Shown here piece by piece: positions 43,510 to 52,203 of a stretch of DNA of 57,348 nucleotides (position 1 is the stretch's first letter; each line of letters starts with the position of its first letter). Both the position numbers and the translations under genes were made by a program. The notes below the pieces were generated by a model. That model saw only the letters and a list, made by a program, of their open reading frames with translations, was not told the origin of the DNA and searched no databases. This stretch comes from an uncultured Eisenbergiella sp. (GTDB lineage: Bacteria; Bacillota; Clostridia; Lachnospirales; Lachnospiraceae): positions 1 through 57,348 of the forward strand of contig CANQUI010000006.1 in assembly GCA_947626995.1 (NCBI GenBank), written 5' to 3'.

Positions 43510-44052
43510 ATGTCACGGATAGGAAGAATGCCAATCGCGATTCCCGCGGGAGTGACTGTGGAGATCGCAGAAAATAATAAAGTGACGGTAAAGGGTCCGA
43601 AAGGAACGCTGGAAAGAGTGCTTCCTTCCGAACTGGAGATTAAAACGGAAGACGGTCATGTGGTGGTCACAAGACCCAACGATTTAAAAAGGATGAAATC
43701 CCTGCACGGCCTGACCAGGACTCTGATCCACAACATGGTCGTCGGCGTGACCGAGGGCTATGAGAAGAAGCTGGAGATCAACGGCGTGGGTTACAGAGCC
43801 GCCAAGGCCGGAAAGAAGCTGACATTATCCTTAGGTTATTCGCATCCGGTGGAGATGGAAGATCCGGAAGGCATCGAGACGGTGCTGGAAGGGCAGAACA
43901 TCATCATCGTAAAGGGCATCGACAAAGAGAAGGTCGGTCAGTTCGCAGCAAACATCAGAGACAAGAGACGGCCTGAGCCTTACAAGGGTAAGGGAATCAA
44001 GTATGCGGATGAGACGATCAGACGGAAAGTCGGTAAGACCGGTAAGAAATAA
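43510..44052 (+). CDS. rplF: 50S ribosomal protein L6
   Basis: 180-residue L6 near the sarcin-ricin loop and the factor-binding site. [14 protein letters not shown] at the start and the C-terminal [21 protein letters not shown] are canonical. Ribosome site ATGGAGG. The 62-nt gap before it holds a short ACGGCCG/CGGCCG repeat. Confidence 0.97.
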   Translation: MSRIGRMPIAIPAGVTVEIAENNKVTVKGPKGTLERVLPSELEIKTEDGHVVVTRPNDLKRMKSLHGLTRTLIHNMVVGVTEGYEKKLEINGVGYRAAKAGKKLTLSLGYSHPVEMEDPEGIETVLEGQNIIIVKGIDKEKVGQFAANIRDKRRPEPYKGKGIKYADETIRRKVGKTGKK

Positions 44053-44072
44053 CAGATAAGGAGAGTGTGAAA

Positions 44073-44441
44073 ATGGTTAGTAAAAAATCAAGAAAACTTG
44101 TACGCGAAAACAAGCACAGAAGAATGCGTAACCGTTTTGCGGGCACCCCTGAGAGACCGCGTCTGGCCGTATTCAGAAGCAATCATCATATGTATGCGCA
44201 AATTATTGACGACACGGTGGGCAATACGCTGGTAGCCGCCTCCACGGTGGAAAAGGACGTGAAGGCGCAGCTTCAAAAGACCAACGACGTCGAAGCGGCG
44301 GCCTATCTGGGGACCGTAATCGCGAAACGCGCTCTGGAGAAGGGAATCACCGAGGTGGTCTATGACCGCGGCGGATTCATTTATCAGGGAAAAGTTGCAG
44401 CTTTAGCTGAGGCAGCCAGGGAAGCTGGCCTGACATTCTAG
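44073..44441 (+). CDS. rplR: 50S ribosomal protein L18
   Basis: 122-residue L18, a 5S rRNA binder. ATG 44073 is chosen because AAGGAG lies nine nt upstream; the GTG at 44067 would be only three nt from it. [20 protein letters not shown] and the C-terminal [15 protein letters not shown]-type end (here [17 protein letters not shown]) are canonical. Confidence 0.96.
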   Translation: MVSKKSRKLVRENKHRRMRNRFAGTPERPRLAVFRSNHHMYAQIIDDTVGNTLVAASTVEKDVKAQLQKTNDVEAAAYLGTVIAKRALEKGITEVVYDRGGFIYQGKVAALAEAAREAGLTF

Positions 44442-44459
44442 GAAGGGAGAACACAACAG

Positions 44460-44969
44460 ATGAGACGAACAATCATTGATACGACAAATCTGGAATTAAC
44501 AGAAAAAGTAGTTTCCATCAAACGTGTTACCAAGGTTGTAAAAGGCGGCCGCAACATGCGTTTCACAGCTTTAGTCGTAGTTGGGGACAGCAACGGGCAC
44601 GTAGGCGTCGGCCTCGGAAAGTCCACTGAAATTCCGGAAGCGATCCGCAAGGGGAAGGAAGATGCCGCCAAGCATCTGATCACCGTTGCGCTGGATGAAA
44701 ATAATTCTATCACACATGATTTCCAGGGACAGTACGGTTCTTCCACCGTTCTGCTCAAGAAAGCCCCCGAAGGAACCGGCGTAATCGCCGGCGGCCCTGT
44801 CCGCAGCGTCTGCGAGTTGGCCGGCATCAAGAACATTCGGACAAAAGCGCTTGGCTCGACAAACAAGCAGAACGTCGTGCTGGCGACGATCCAGGGCTTA
44901 AGCCAGATCAAGACCCCTGAAGAGGTGGCTGCAAAGCGCGGCAAATCCGTTGCCCAGATCATAGCTTAA
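44460..44969 (+). CDS. rpsE: 30S ribosomal protein S5
   Basis: 169-residue S5, a decoding-fidelity protein at the mRNA entry channel. The N-terminal dsRNA-binding-like part ([20 protein letters not shown]) includes the spectinomycin loop, which looks wild type. [20 protein letters not shown] follows. Confidence 0.97.
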   Translation: MRRTIIDTTNLELTEKVVSIKRVTKVVKGGRNMRFTALVVVGDSNGHVGVGLGKSTEIPEAIRKGKEDAAKHLITVALDENNSITHDFQGQYGSSTVLLKKAPEGTGVIAGGPVRSVCELAGIKNIRTKALGSTNKQNVVLATIQGLSQIKTPEEVAAKRGKSVAQIIA

Positions 44970-44983
44970 GGGAGGGAAGAAAA

Positions 44984-45169
44984 ATGGCAGAGAAAAGTTT
45001 GAAGATCACTTTGGTGAAATCGCCCATCGGCGCCGTACCCAAACACAGAGCTACCGTGGCGGCAATGGGGCTTACCAAAATGCACAAGACCGTTATCATG
45101 CCTGATAACGCTTCTACCAGAGGTATGATCCAACAGGTTGGATATATGCTGAAGGTGGAAGAGGCTTAA
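44984..45169 (+). CDS. rpmD: 50S ribosomal protein L30
   Basis: 61-residue bacterial L30. [20 protein letters not shown] and the [13 protein letters not shown] end are canonical. It sits 14 nt after rpsE and 19 nt before rplO. Confidence 0.96.
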   Translation: MAEKSLKITLVKSPIGAVPKHRATVAAMGLTKMHKTVIMPDNASTRGMIQQVGYMLKVEEA

Positions 45170-45188
45170 GGTAAGGAGGTATCAGGAA

Positions 45189-45629
45189 ATGGAATTATCT
45201 AATTTACACCCTGCGGCTGGCGCAAAGCACAGCGATTATTTCAGAAGGGGCCGCGGACACGGCTCCGGAAACGGCAAGACGGCCGGCAAGGGCCATAAAG
45301 GTCAGAAAGCGCGTTCCGGCGCGCCCAGACCGGGCTTTGAAGGCGGACAGATGCCTTTATACAGACGGATTCCCAAGAGAGGGTTCACCAACAGAAACTC
45401 CAAGGAAATCGTGGCGATCAATCTGAGTGCGCTTGAGGTATTTGACAACGGCGAGACCGTTACGGTGGAAAGCCTGATCGATAAGGGGATCGTAAGAAAC
45501 CCGAAAGACGGCGTAAAAATCCTGGCAAACGGAGAATTCACCAAAAAACTCGATGTGAAGGTCAATGCGTTCAGTGCATCCGCAAAGGAAAAGATCGAGG
45601 CGCTTGGTGGGACTGCTGAGGTGATCTAA
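45189..45629 (+). CDS. rplO: 50S ribosomal protein L15
   Basis: 146-residue L15, a late 50S assembly protein. The glycine/basic N-terminus ([20 protein letters not shown]) and the [18 protein letters not shown] segment are canonical. Its TAA abuts the secY ATG with no gap, so secretion-channel synthesis is coupled to it. Confidence 0.97.
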   Translation: MELSNLHPAAGAKHSDYFRRGRGHGSGNGKTAGKGHKGQKARSGAPRPGFEGGQMPLYRRIPKRGFTNRNSKEIVAINLSALEVFDNGETVTVESLIDKGIVRNPKDGVKILANGEFTKKLDVKVNAFSASAKEKIEALGGTAEVI

Positions 45630-46943
45630 ATGCTTACAACCTTAAAAAACGCGTTTAAGATTAAGGATATCCGCAAAAAACTCATCTTCACATTTTTGAT
45701 GCTGATCGTGATCAGAGTCGGCTGCCAGCTCCCGGTGCCCGGTGTGAACCGGCACTTCTTTGCGGACTGGTTTGCCGCTCAGGTGGGCGATTCCTTCAGT
45801 TTTTTCAATGCGTTTACGGGCGGTTCCTTTGAGAATATGTCCCTGTTCGCCCTGAACATCACCCCCTACATCACTTCTTCCATCATCATGCAGCTTCTGA
45901 CCATTGCGATTCCGAAGCTGGAAGAGATGCACAAGGACGGCGAGGAAGGGCGCAAGAAGATCGCTTCGATCACAAGATATGTGACCATCGCGCTCTCTTT
46001 GATCGAATCTACGGCAATGGCCATCGGTTTCGGACGGCAGGGCCTGATGGAAGACTTTAATGCGCTCAACGTGCTCACGGTCATCTTTGCACTGACCGCC
46101 GGCAGCGCGTTCCTGATGTGGATCGGCGAACAGATCACGGAAAACGGCGTCGGAAACGGAATTTCCATCGTATTGGTAATCAATATCATTTCCCGGCTGC
46201 CCAATGATTTCGCGGGCCTGTACGAGCAGTTCGTCAAAGGGAAAGCGGTGGCGGTAGGCGCTCTTGCGGCGGTGGTGATTCTGGCCATTATCGTGGCGAT
46301 GGTCATCCTGGTCATTCTCTTAAACGACGCGACCCGCAAGATCCCGGTGCAGTATGCAAAAAAGATCCAGGGACGGAAAATGGTGGGCGGACAGTCCTCC
46401 TTCATTCCGCTTAAGGTCAATACGGCGGGCGTTATCCCGATCATCTTTGCGCAGTCCATTATGCAGTTCCCCGTGATCATCTGTCAGCTGGCGGGGTATC
46501 GGGGCAGCGGTTTCTGGGCGCATGTTCTGCGGGGCTTAAATTCCAGCTACTGGTGCAGGCCCAGCGAACCGGTCTACTCCATCGGATTGCTTTTGTATAT
46601 TGTGCTGGTTATTTTCTTCGCGTACTTCTATACGTCCATTACGTTTAATCCGTTGGAGGTGGCGAACAATATGAAAAAACAGGGCGGCTTCATTCCGGGT
46701 ATCCGTCCCGGCAAGCCGACCAGCGATTATCTGAACAAAATACTGAACTATCTGATCTTCATCGGCGCCTGCGGACTGACGGTGGTATGCGTACTGCCCT
46801 ATATTTTCAGCGGGGTGTTCGGCGCAAGCGTTTCCTTCGGCGGAACGAGCCTGATCATTATCGTCAGCGTGCTGCTGGAGACGATCAAACAGATTGAGTC
46901 TCAGATGCTTGTTCGGAATTATAAAGGTTTTTTGAATGATTGA
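45630..46943 (+). CDS. secY: Protein translocase subunit SecY
   Basis: 437-residue core of the SecYEG channel, with ten membrane helices. It starts FKIKDIRKKLIFTFLMLIVI, and the plug/lateral-gate region GSFENMSLFALNITPYITSS and the cytosolic loop FNPLEVANNMKKQGGFIPGI (SecA/ribosome contact) are present. The following 74 nt contain a GGGACAG/CTGTCCC hairpin and a T-run. Confidence 0.97.
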   Translation: MLTTLKNAFKIKDIRKKLIFTFLMLIVIRVGCQLPVPGVNRHFFADWFAAQVGDSFSFFNAFTGGSFENMSLFALNITPYITSSIIMQLLTIAIPKLEEMHKDGEEGRKKIASITRYVTIALSLIESTAMAIGFGRQGLMEDFNALNVLTVIFALTAGSAFLMWIGEQITENGVGNGISIVLVINIISRLPNDFAGLYEQFVKGKAVAVGALAAVVILAIIVAMVILVILLNDATRKIPVQYAKKIQGRKMVGGQSSFIPLKVNTAGVIPIIFAQSIMQFPVIICQLAGYRGSGFWAHVLRGLNSSYWCRPSEPVYSIGLLLYIVLVIFFAYFYTSITFNPLEVANNMKKQGGFIPGIRPGKPTSDYLNKILNYLIFIGACGLTVVCVLPYIFSGVFGASVSFGGTSLIIIVSVLLETIKQIESQMLVRNYKGFLND

Positions 46944-46954
46944 GCAGTTTGGGT

Positions 46955-46994
46955 GGGACAGGACGGCATGCGTTTCTGTCCCTGCCTGTTTTTT
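46955..46994 (+). terminator. Partial terminator or attenuator between secY and adk
   Basis: GGGACAG (46955-46961) pairs with CTGTCCC (46976-46982). The T-run (six T) comes only 7 nt later, so termination is likely incomplete and would reduce expression of adk and map relative to the ribosomal genes. Confidence 0.4.
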
Positions 46995-47017
46995 AAAGGG
47001 ACTGAGAGGGTAAAAAT

Positions 47018-47659
47018 ATGAAAATCATTATGCTGGGCGCGCCCGGCGCCGGAAAAGGGACGCAGGCGAAAATGATAGCCGCACAATACGGGATCCCCCA
47101 TATTTCCACAGGCGATATGTTCCGGGCCAATATCAAAAACGGCACGAAGCTGGGAGAGGAAGCAAAAAGCTATATGGATCAGGGGCTTTTGGTCCCGGAT
47201 GAACTGACGGTTCGCATCCTGCTGGACCGCGTGGCCAGGGACGACTGCCAAAACGGATACGTGCTGGACGGCTTTCCCAGGACGATCCCGCAGGCCGAGG
47301 TGCTTGACCAGGCGCTGACAAAACAGGGCGACGCCATTGATTTTGCCATTGATATTGAGGTGCAAGACGAGGCCATTGTAAAACGGATGTCGGGCAGACG
47401 CGCCTGTCCTTCCTGCGGCGCCACGTATCACATCGAGCACGTCCCGCCCAAAGAAGAGGGCGTTTGCGACGTCTGCAAAAGCAAACTGGTGCTGCGCGAC
47501 GACGACAAGCCGGAGACGGTAGAAAAGAGACTGCGCGTATATCATGAACAGACCCAGCCGCTGATCGACTACTATGCGGCCAGGAATATTCTGCAAAAAG
47601 TGGACGGGGACGTTTCCACCCAGGAAGTGTTTCAGGCGATCCTTGCCATCCTGGGATAA
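47018..47659 (+). CDS. adk: Adenylate kinase
   Basis: 213-residue enzyme interconverting ATP + AMP and 2 ADP. The P-loop is GAPGAGKGTQ (residues 7-16), the AMP-binding segment has STGDMFR, and DGFPRT follows. The lid domain is the zinc type: CPSCGATYHI (near 130) with CDVC 20 residues later, as in other Gram-positives. Confidence 0.97.
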   Translation: MKIIMLGAPGAGKGTQAKMIAAQYGIPHISTGDMFRANIKNGTKLGEEAKSYMDQGLLVPDELTVRILLDRVARDDCQNGYVLDGFPRTIPQAEVLDQALTKQGDAIDFAIDIEVQDEAIVKRMSGRRACPSCGATYHIEHVPPKEEGVCDVCKSKLVLRDDDKPETVEKRLRVYHEQTQPLIDYYAARNILQKVDGDVSTQEVFQAILAILG

Positions 47660-47680
47660 GATGCGATGTGGAGGCGTAAA

Positions 47681-48436
47681 ATGTCTGTTTCGATAAAGTC
47701 TGAAAGAGAAATCGAACTGATGCGTCAGTCCGGCAGGATCCTGGCCCGGGTGCACGACGAGCTGGGCAAAGCGATCCGCCCGGGGATCTCTACCTGGGAG
47801 GTGGACGCTCTGGGAGAGGAGCTGATCCGCAGCTACGGCTGTGTGCCGAATTTCCTGCACTATAACGGGTATCCCGCTTCCATCTGCGTTTCCGTCAATG
47901 ATGAGGTGGTGCATGGGATCCCCAAAAAGACCCGGATCCTCAAGGAGGGCGACATTGTCAGCCTGGACGCGGGACTGATCTATAAAGGCTATCATTCCGA
48001 CGCGGCCAGGACGTATGGCGTGGGCAGAATCAGCCAGGAGGCGCAGCAGCTCATTGATGTGACAAAGCAGAGCTTTTTTGAAGGGATCCGGATGGCGCGG
48101 CAGGGGATGCATCTGCACGACATCTCCGCCGCCATCGACAATTATGTGACCCCGTTTCACTATGGCATCGTGAGGGATCTGGTGGGACACGGGATCGGCA
48201 CCTCGCTGCATGAGGATCCCCAGATCCCCAATTTTACCCAGAAAAGGAAGGGCGTCCTGCTGCAGGCCGGCATGACGCTGGCCGTAGAGCCGATGATCAA
48301 CGCCGGCGGCTGGGAAGTGAATTTCCTGGACGACGGCTGGACCGTGGTGACAAAGGACGGCTCCCTTTCCGCCCACTATGAAAATACGATTCTGGTGACG
48401 GACGGGGAACCGGAAATACTCACCATATTGGAATGA
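47681..48436 (+). CDS. map: Methionine aminopeptidase, type I
   Basis: 251-residue enzyme removing initiator methionine. Metal ligands in the pita-bread fold are all visible: two Asp in SLDAGLIYKGYHSDAARTY, His in GHGIGTSLHEDPQIPNF, Glu in LAVEPMIN and Glu in AHYENTILV. ATG 47681 has GGAGG six nt upstream; an ATG five codons earlier lies on the wrong side of that site. Confidence 0.96.
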   Translation: MSVSIKSEREIELMRQSGRILARVHDELGKAIRPGISTWEVDALGEELIRSYGCVPNFLHYNGYPASICVSVNDEVVHGIPKKTRILKEGDIVSLDAGLIYKGYHSDAARTYGVGRISQEAQQLIDVTKQSFFEGIRMARQGMHLHDISAAIDNYVTPFHYGIVRDLVGHGIGTSLHEDPQIPNFTQKRKGVLLQAGMTLAVEPMINAGGWEVNFLDDGWTVVTKDGSLSAHYENTILVTDGEPEILTILE

Positions 48437-48448
48437 CGGAGGTTTTTG

Positions 48449-48712
48449 ATGGTTGGAGAACTGGCCGTCTCCCTGGCGGGACACGACAAAGGAACCGTTT
48501 ATCTGATCGTAGGAGAAGACGACGGCAGCGTTTATCTGGCGGACGGCGTGTACAAAGGATATGCGGCGCCCAAAAAAAAGAATAAAAAACACATTCAGCC
48601 GATCAAAACCGGTCTGACGCCGCAGCAGATGCAGGCCGTTTTGGAGAATCCGGCGGACGCCGATACGAAGATCAAAAGGTATATCAGGCTCTATCATGAG
48701 CGAAATCAATGA
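48449..48712 (+). CDS. KOW-domain RNA-binding protein (L14e-like)
   Basis: 87-residue protein with an N-terminal KOW motif (ELAVSLAGHDKGTVYLIVGE) and a basic linker (PKKKNKKHIQPIK). It resembles the small KOW proteins found between map and infA in many Clostridia, related to archaeal/eukaryotic L14e; these are presumed ribosome-associated, but the role is unproven. ATG 48449 follows GGAGG by six nt; the TTG one codon upstream is less likely. Confidence 0.85.
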   Translation: MVGELAVSLAGHDKGTVYLIVGEDDGSVYLADGVYKGYAAPKKKNKKHIQPIKTGLTPQQMQAVLENPADADTKIKRYIRLYHERNQ

Positions 48713-48724
48713 CGGAGGGATGTT

Positions 48725-48943
48725 ATGTCAAAAGCAGATGTAATCGAAATTGAAGGCACTGTAGTGGAAAAACTGCCCAACACCATGTTCCAGGTGGAAC
48801 TGGAAAACGGCCATCGGGTCCTGGCGCACATCAGCGGCAAGCTGCGGCAGAATTTTATCCGGATCCTGCCCGGCGACAAGGTGACGCTGGAGCTTTCCCC
48901 CTACGATCTGACCAAAGGCCGCATTATATGGAGAGATAAATAA
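48725..48943 (+). CDS. infA: Translation initiation factor IF-1
   Basis: 72-residue OB-fold IF-1, binding the 30S A site. The sequence from [20 protein letters not shown] to the C-terminal [11 protein letters not shown] is canonical. Ribosome site ACGGAGGG. After it comes the rpmJ promoter. Confidence 0.97.
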   Translation: MSKADVIEIEGTVVEKLPNTMFQVELENGHRVLAHISGKLRQNFIRILPGDKVTLELSPYDLTKGRIIWRDK

Positions 48944-48979
48944 AGGAAGAAGATTTTGCGCCGCTTTGCATAAAAGTGG

Positions 48980-49008
48980 TTGCAATTCCCAAAAACCCAT
49001 GATATAAT
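48980..49008 (+). promoter_or_regulatory. Alpha-operon promoter before rpmJ
   Basis: TTGCAA (48980-48985), 17-nt spacer, perfect TATAAT (49003-49008). The inverted repeat ATTCCC (48985-48990)/GGGAAT (49009-49014) brackets the -10 and could be an operator. It should drive rpmJ-rpsM-rpsK-rpsD-rpoA-rplQ apart from read-through. Confidence 0.75.
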
Positions 49009-49043
49009 GGGAATCGGTCTTTTTGGAAGGAGGTATGAAGACG

Positions 49044-49157
49044 ATGAAGGTAAGAGCATCCGTAAAACCGATTTGCGAAAAGTGCAAAGTCATTAAGAGG
49101 AAGGGTTCCGTCAGGATTATCTGTGAGAATCCCAAGCACAAACAGAGACAGGGTTGA
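49044..49157 (+). CDS. rpmJ: 50S ribosomal protein L36
   Basis: 37-residue zinc-ribbon L36 with ligands in CEKC, CEN and the following His (C-x2-C-x12-C-x4-H). [20 protein letters not shown] is canonical. ATG 49044 lies ten nt after AAGGAGG; the ATG at 49035 is too close to that site. Confidence 0.96.
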   Translation: MKVRASVKPICEKCKVIKRKGSVRIICENPKHKQRQG

Positions 49158-49536
49158 ATCTCTTCCTAATAGATAAGAACAGGAAGAGAGAGCCCGGTCA
49201 CAAGTAAGACGACTGGCGGCGGATTGTTACTAAGGTCCGCCTGAAAATAATTGAACGTAGTGTAAGGGTTTCCTGCTACGGGAGATTACTTTTTGATACC
49301 GAAAGAAGGCTTTCGTGAGCGAAAGTCGGACGCCGATGTGCGAGGGAGCATTTTGCAATGTGTAAAGCACACAGCGTCCCCATGGAATTCCATGAGAGTA
49401 TCGGAAAGGCCGGCTTGCCGGTTGGGTACATGGTACCCCAGTCAATTAGTAACTATTTTAAGTATGCACAGGTATGTTATGTCCCTGTGCTCATTGTGCG
49501 TAAATGAGCCAGACGCATAGAACGGAGGAAATGGAA
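49158..49536 (+). promoter_or_regulatory. 379-nt hairpin-dense leader between rpmJ and rpsM
   Basis: No protein frame is convincing here. At least seven hairpins can be read: TCTCTTCCT/AGGAAGAGA (49159-49189), GGCGGA/TCCGCC (49218-49241), CGTAG/CTACG (49256-49280), CTTTCG-TGAG-CGAAAG with outer CCGA/TCGG (about 49299-49329), the 14-nt palindrome CATGGAATTCCATG (49381-49394), GGGTAC-ATG-GTACCC (about 49425-49439) and GCACAGG/CCTGTGC (49466-49490). In other bacteria S4 represses the alpha operon by binding its leader; a related role is possible. I found no T-box, tmRNA or RNase P hallmark. Confidence 0.45.
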
Positions 49537-49908
49537 ATGGCAGCTCGTATTGCAGGTATTGACTTACCGAGAGAAAAACGTGTTGAGATCGGCCTGACCT
49601 ACATTTACGGAATCGGCAGATCCAGCGCAAACAAGATCCTGGCGCAGGCAGGGGTAAATCCCGACACGCGCTGCAGAGATCTGACCGACGATGAGGTGAA
49701 AAAGATCAGCGAAGTGATCGACAGCACCATGATGGTGGAAGGCGACCTGAGACGTGAGATCGCCCTGAACATCAAGAGACTACAGGAGATCGGGTGCTAC
49801 AGAGGGATCCGTCACCGTAAGGGCCTTCCGGTGCGTGGTCAGAACACCAAGACCAACGCGAGGACCAGAAAAGGCCCCAGAAGAACTGTCGCCAACAAGA
49901 AAAAATAA
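49537..49908 (+). CDS. rpsM: 30S ribosomal protein S13
   Basis: 123-residue S13 of the 30S head, contacting P-site tRNA. The sequence from [20 protein letters not shown] to the basic tail [19 protein letters not shown] is canonical. ATG 49537 is eight nt after ACGGAGG; the ATG at 49531 is only two nt from it. Confidence 0.97.
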   Translation: MAARIAGIDLPREKRVEIGLTYIYGIGRSSANKILAQAGVNPDTRCRDLTDDEVKKISEVIDSTMMVEGDLRREIALNIKRLQEIGCYRGIRHRKGLPVRGQNTKTNARTRKGPRRTVANKKK

Positions 49909-49937
49909 TTCAAACAAGGGAAAGTAGGTTAGTTTAA

Positions 49938-50336
49938 ATGGCAAACAAAAAAGTTACAAAGAGAGTGACCAAAAAGCGTGTCAAGAAAAACGTTGAACAC
50001 GGACAGGCACATATCCAGTCTTCCTTCAACAATACTATCGTAACGTTGACGGATGCGGAAGGAAATGCCTTAAGCTGGGCTTCTGCCGGCGGTCTGGGAT
50101 TTAAGGGTTCAAGGAAATCTACTCCGTATGCGGCGCAGATGGCCGCGGAAACCGCTACGAAAGCTGCCCTGGTGCACGGGCTTAAGACCGTGGATGTCTT
50201 TGTCAAGGGACCCGGTTCCGGACGGGAGGCCGCGATCCGCGCGCTTTCCGCGTGCGGCTTAAGCGTACTGAGCATTAAGGATGTGACTCCGGTTCCGCAC
50301 AACGGATGCCGTCCGCCCAAGCGCCGTCGCGTTTGA
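49938..50336 (+). CDS. rpsK: 30S ribosomal protein S11
   Basis: 132-residue S11 of the 30S platform. [20 protein letters not shown] and the C-terminal [18 protein letters not shown] are canonical. The ribosome site is weak (AAGTAGG, far upstream), suggesting coupling with rpsM. Confidence 0.97.
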   Translation: MANKKVTKRVTKKRVKKNVEHGQAHIQSSFNNTIVTLTDAEGNALSWASAGGLGFKGSRKSTPYAAQMAAETATKAALVHGLKTVDVFVKGPGSGREAAIRALSACGLSVLSIKDVTPVPHNGCRPPKRRRV

Positions 50337-50394
50337 TATCCGCCGCATATTCCCGGCAGGACATTTGTCTTTTCAAAGTTGGATGAAGACATGG

Positions 50395-50419
50395 CAGCCG
50401 CCGCGCTTTTGGGCGGCTG
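50395..50419 (+). other. Hairpin between rpsK and rpsD
   Basis: CAGCCGCC (50395-50402) pairs perfectly with GGCGGCTG (50412-50419) around a 9-nt loop in the 120-nt gap before rpsD. There is no T-run, so it is probably an mRNA-stability or regulatory element, not a terminator. Confidence 0.5.
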
Positions 50420-50456
50420 TGAAATGCTGTAAACAATAATCTGGAGGAAAAACAAA

Positions 50457-51047
50457 ATGGCAGTAAACAGAGTTCCTGTATTAAAAAGATGTAGAGCGCT
50501 CGGCCTGGAGCCCAGCTATTTAGGATATGACAAAAAGTCCAACAGAGCTGTGAAGGCAGGCAGGAAGGTCAGCGAGTACGGTCTGCAGCTGAGAGAAAAA
50601 CAGAAGGCGAAATTCATTTACGGCGTTCTGGAAAAGCCCTTCCGCAACTATTATGAGAAAGCGGATCAGATGAAGGGCATGACCGGTGAAAACCTGATGA
50701 GGATGCTGGAGTCCAGACTGGACAGCGTGGTATTCCGCATGGGATTTGCCAGAACCAGAAGAGAGGCCAGACAGGTTGTGGGCCACAAGCACATTCTGGT
50801 AAACGGAAAGGTCGTAAACATCCCTTCCTATCTGATTAAGGCGGGCGATGTGATCGAGGTCAAGGAAAAAGCCAGAAGCATGCAAAGATACAAGGATATC
50901 CTTGAGGTAACCGCCGGAAGGCTTACCCCCGAATGGATGGATGTCGATAAAGAAGCGTTCAAAGGGACCATCAAACAGCTTCCCACCCGGGAGATGATCG
51001 ATGTTCCGGTCAATGAAATGCTGATCGTCGAGTTGTACTCCAAATAA
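50457..51047 (+). CDS. rpsD: 30S ribosomal protein S4
   Basis: 196-residue S4, primary 16S binder and autogenous regulator in other bacteria. It has only one N-terminal Cys, so it is the zinc-free form. The S4 RNA-binding domain (LDSVVFRMGFARTRREARQV) is clear. Its place between rpsK and rpoA is the E. coli/Clostridia arrangement, unlike Bacillus subtilis, where rpsD is elsewhere. Confidence 0.97.
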   Translation: MAVNRVPVLKRCRALGLEPSYLGYDKKSNRAVKAGRKVSEYGLQLREKQKAKFIYGVLEKPFRNYYEKADQMKGMTGENLMRMLESRLDSVVFRMGFARTRREARQVVGHKHILVNGKVVNIPSYLIKAGDVIEVKEKARSMQRYKDILEVTAGRLTPEWMDVDKEAFKGTIKQLPTREMIDVPVNEMLIVELYSK

Positions 51048-51095
51048 TGAGAGTTGCGATCCGTCTATATTTGTTCGTAAAGGAGGGTATTTGCA

Positions 51096-52055
51096 GTGTT
51101 TGATTTTGAAAGACCCAATATTGAGGTTGCCGAGATCTCTGATGATAAGAAATATGGCAAGTTCGTGGTGGAGCCTCTCGAAAGAGGGTACGGCATTACG
51201 CTTGGGAATTCTCTGAGAAGAATCATGCTGTCCTCCCTGCCGGGCGCCGCGGTGAGCCAGGTGAAGATCGACGGCGTGCTGCACGAGTTCTCTTCCATCC
51301 CCGGCGTGAAGGAAGATGTGACAGAGATCATCATGAATATCAAGAGTCTTGCGATCAAAAATAACAGCGAGACCAACGAACCCAAAACCGCCTATATCGA
51401 ATTCGAGGGCGAAGGCGTTGTGCGCGCGTCCGATATTCAGGCCGATCAGGATATCGAGATTCTCAATCCCGATCAGGTGATCGCCACTTTAAGCGGCGGA
51501 AAAGAAAGCAAGCTCTATATGGAACTGACCATCACAAAAGGCAGAGGCTATGTGGGCGCGGACCGCAATAAAAACGAAGATCTCCCGATCGGCGTCATCG
51601 CCATCGACTCGATCTATACGCCCGTGGAACGAGTGAACATGTCCGTGGAAAACACCCGCGTAGGCCAGGTGACGGATTTTGACAAGCTTACGCTGGATGT
51701 CTATACGAACGGAACGCTGGCCCCGGACGAGGCTGTGAGCCTGGCGGCCAAGGTACTGAGCGAACATTTGAGCCTCTTCATTGACCTGTCCGAAAACGCC
51801 CGGACTGCGGAAGTCATGGTGGAAAAGGAAGACGATGAAAAAGAGAAGGTGCTGGAGATGAGCATTGACGAGCTCGAGCTTTCGGTCCGTTCCTACAACT
51901 GCTTAAAGCGCGCAGGAATCAACACGGTGGAAGAGCTGATCAATAAGACGCCGGAGGATATGATGAAGGTCCGCAATCTGGGCCGGAAATCGCTGGAGGA
52001 AGTGCAGTCCAAGATCAACGAGCTCGGCTTTCATTTCAGACCCAGCGAAGACTGA
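51096..52055 (+). CDS. rpoA: RNA polymerase alpha subunit
   Basis: 319-residue alpha subunit: an N-terminal dimerisation domain ([20 protein letters not shown], about 27-46), a linker near 230-250, and the C-terminal helix-hairpin-helix domain that binds UP elements and activators ([33 protein letters not shown]). It starts with GTG at 51096 after AAAGGAGG. Two related hairpins follow before rplQ. Confidence 0.97.
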   Translation: MFDFERPNIEVAEISDDKKYGKFVVEPLERGYGITLGNSLRRIMLSSLPGAAVSQVKIDGVLHEFSSIPGVKEDVTEIIMNIKSLAIKNNSETNEPKTAYIEFEGEGVVRASDIQADQDIEILNPDQVIATLSGGKESKLYMELTITKGRGYVGADRNKNEDLPIGVIAIDSIYTPVERVNMSVENTRVGQVTDFDKLTLDVYTNGTLAPDEAVSLAAKVLSEHLSLFIDLSENARTAEVMVEKEDDEKEKVLEMSIDELELSVRSYNCLKRAGINTVEELINKTPEDMMKVRNLGRKSLEEVQSKINELGFHFRPSED

Positions 52056-52061
52056 GGCACG

Positions 52062-52093
52062 CATCGCCGGTAAGACCAACGAGCGCGGCGGTG
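52062..52093 (+). repeat. Loop-conserved hairpin, copy 1
   Basis: Stem CATCGCCG (52062-52069) pairs with CGGCGGTG (52086-52093; one G-T pair) around the 16-nt loop GTAAGACCAACGAGCG (52070-52085). A second hairpin with nearly the same loop lies 83 nt downstream. Confidence 0.6.
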
Positions 52094-52144
52094 TCAAAAC
52101 AGAGACCGGCTGCAGGATACGGTCCGTCCGCCCTGTAATCGGAA

Positions 52145-52176
52145 TCCGGCAAATAAGACCAAAGAGCGTTGCCGGA
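52145..52176 (+). repeat. Loop-conserved hairpin, copy 2
   Basis: Perfect 8-bp stem TCCGGCAA (52145-52152)/TTGCCGGA (52169-52176) around the 16-nt loop ATAAGACCAAAGAGCG (52153-52168). The loop differs from copy 1 at 2 of 16 positions while the stem sequence differs, the pattern expected if the loop is recognised. It ends 28 nt before the rplQ start. Confidence 0.6.
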
Positions 52177-52203
52177 TGAACAAGAAGGAAAGGAAAGAAC
52201 GAC

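Noticed and set aside
46919-48709. 596-codon minus-strand open frame
   Set aside because: Antisense to adk, map and the KOW gene, all with clear motifs; it has no family features of its own.
49338-49536. Group II intron start (GTGCGAGG) or T-box leader
   Set aside because: No domain V, no reverse transcriptase, no AGGGTGGNACCGCG T-box sequence; the similarity is limited to a few bases.
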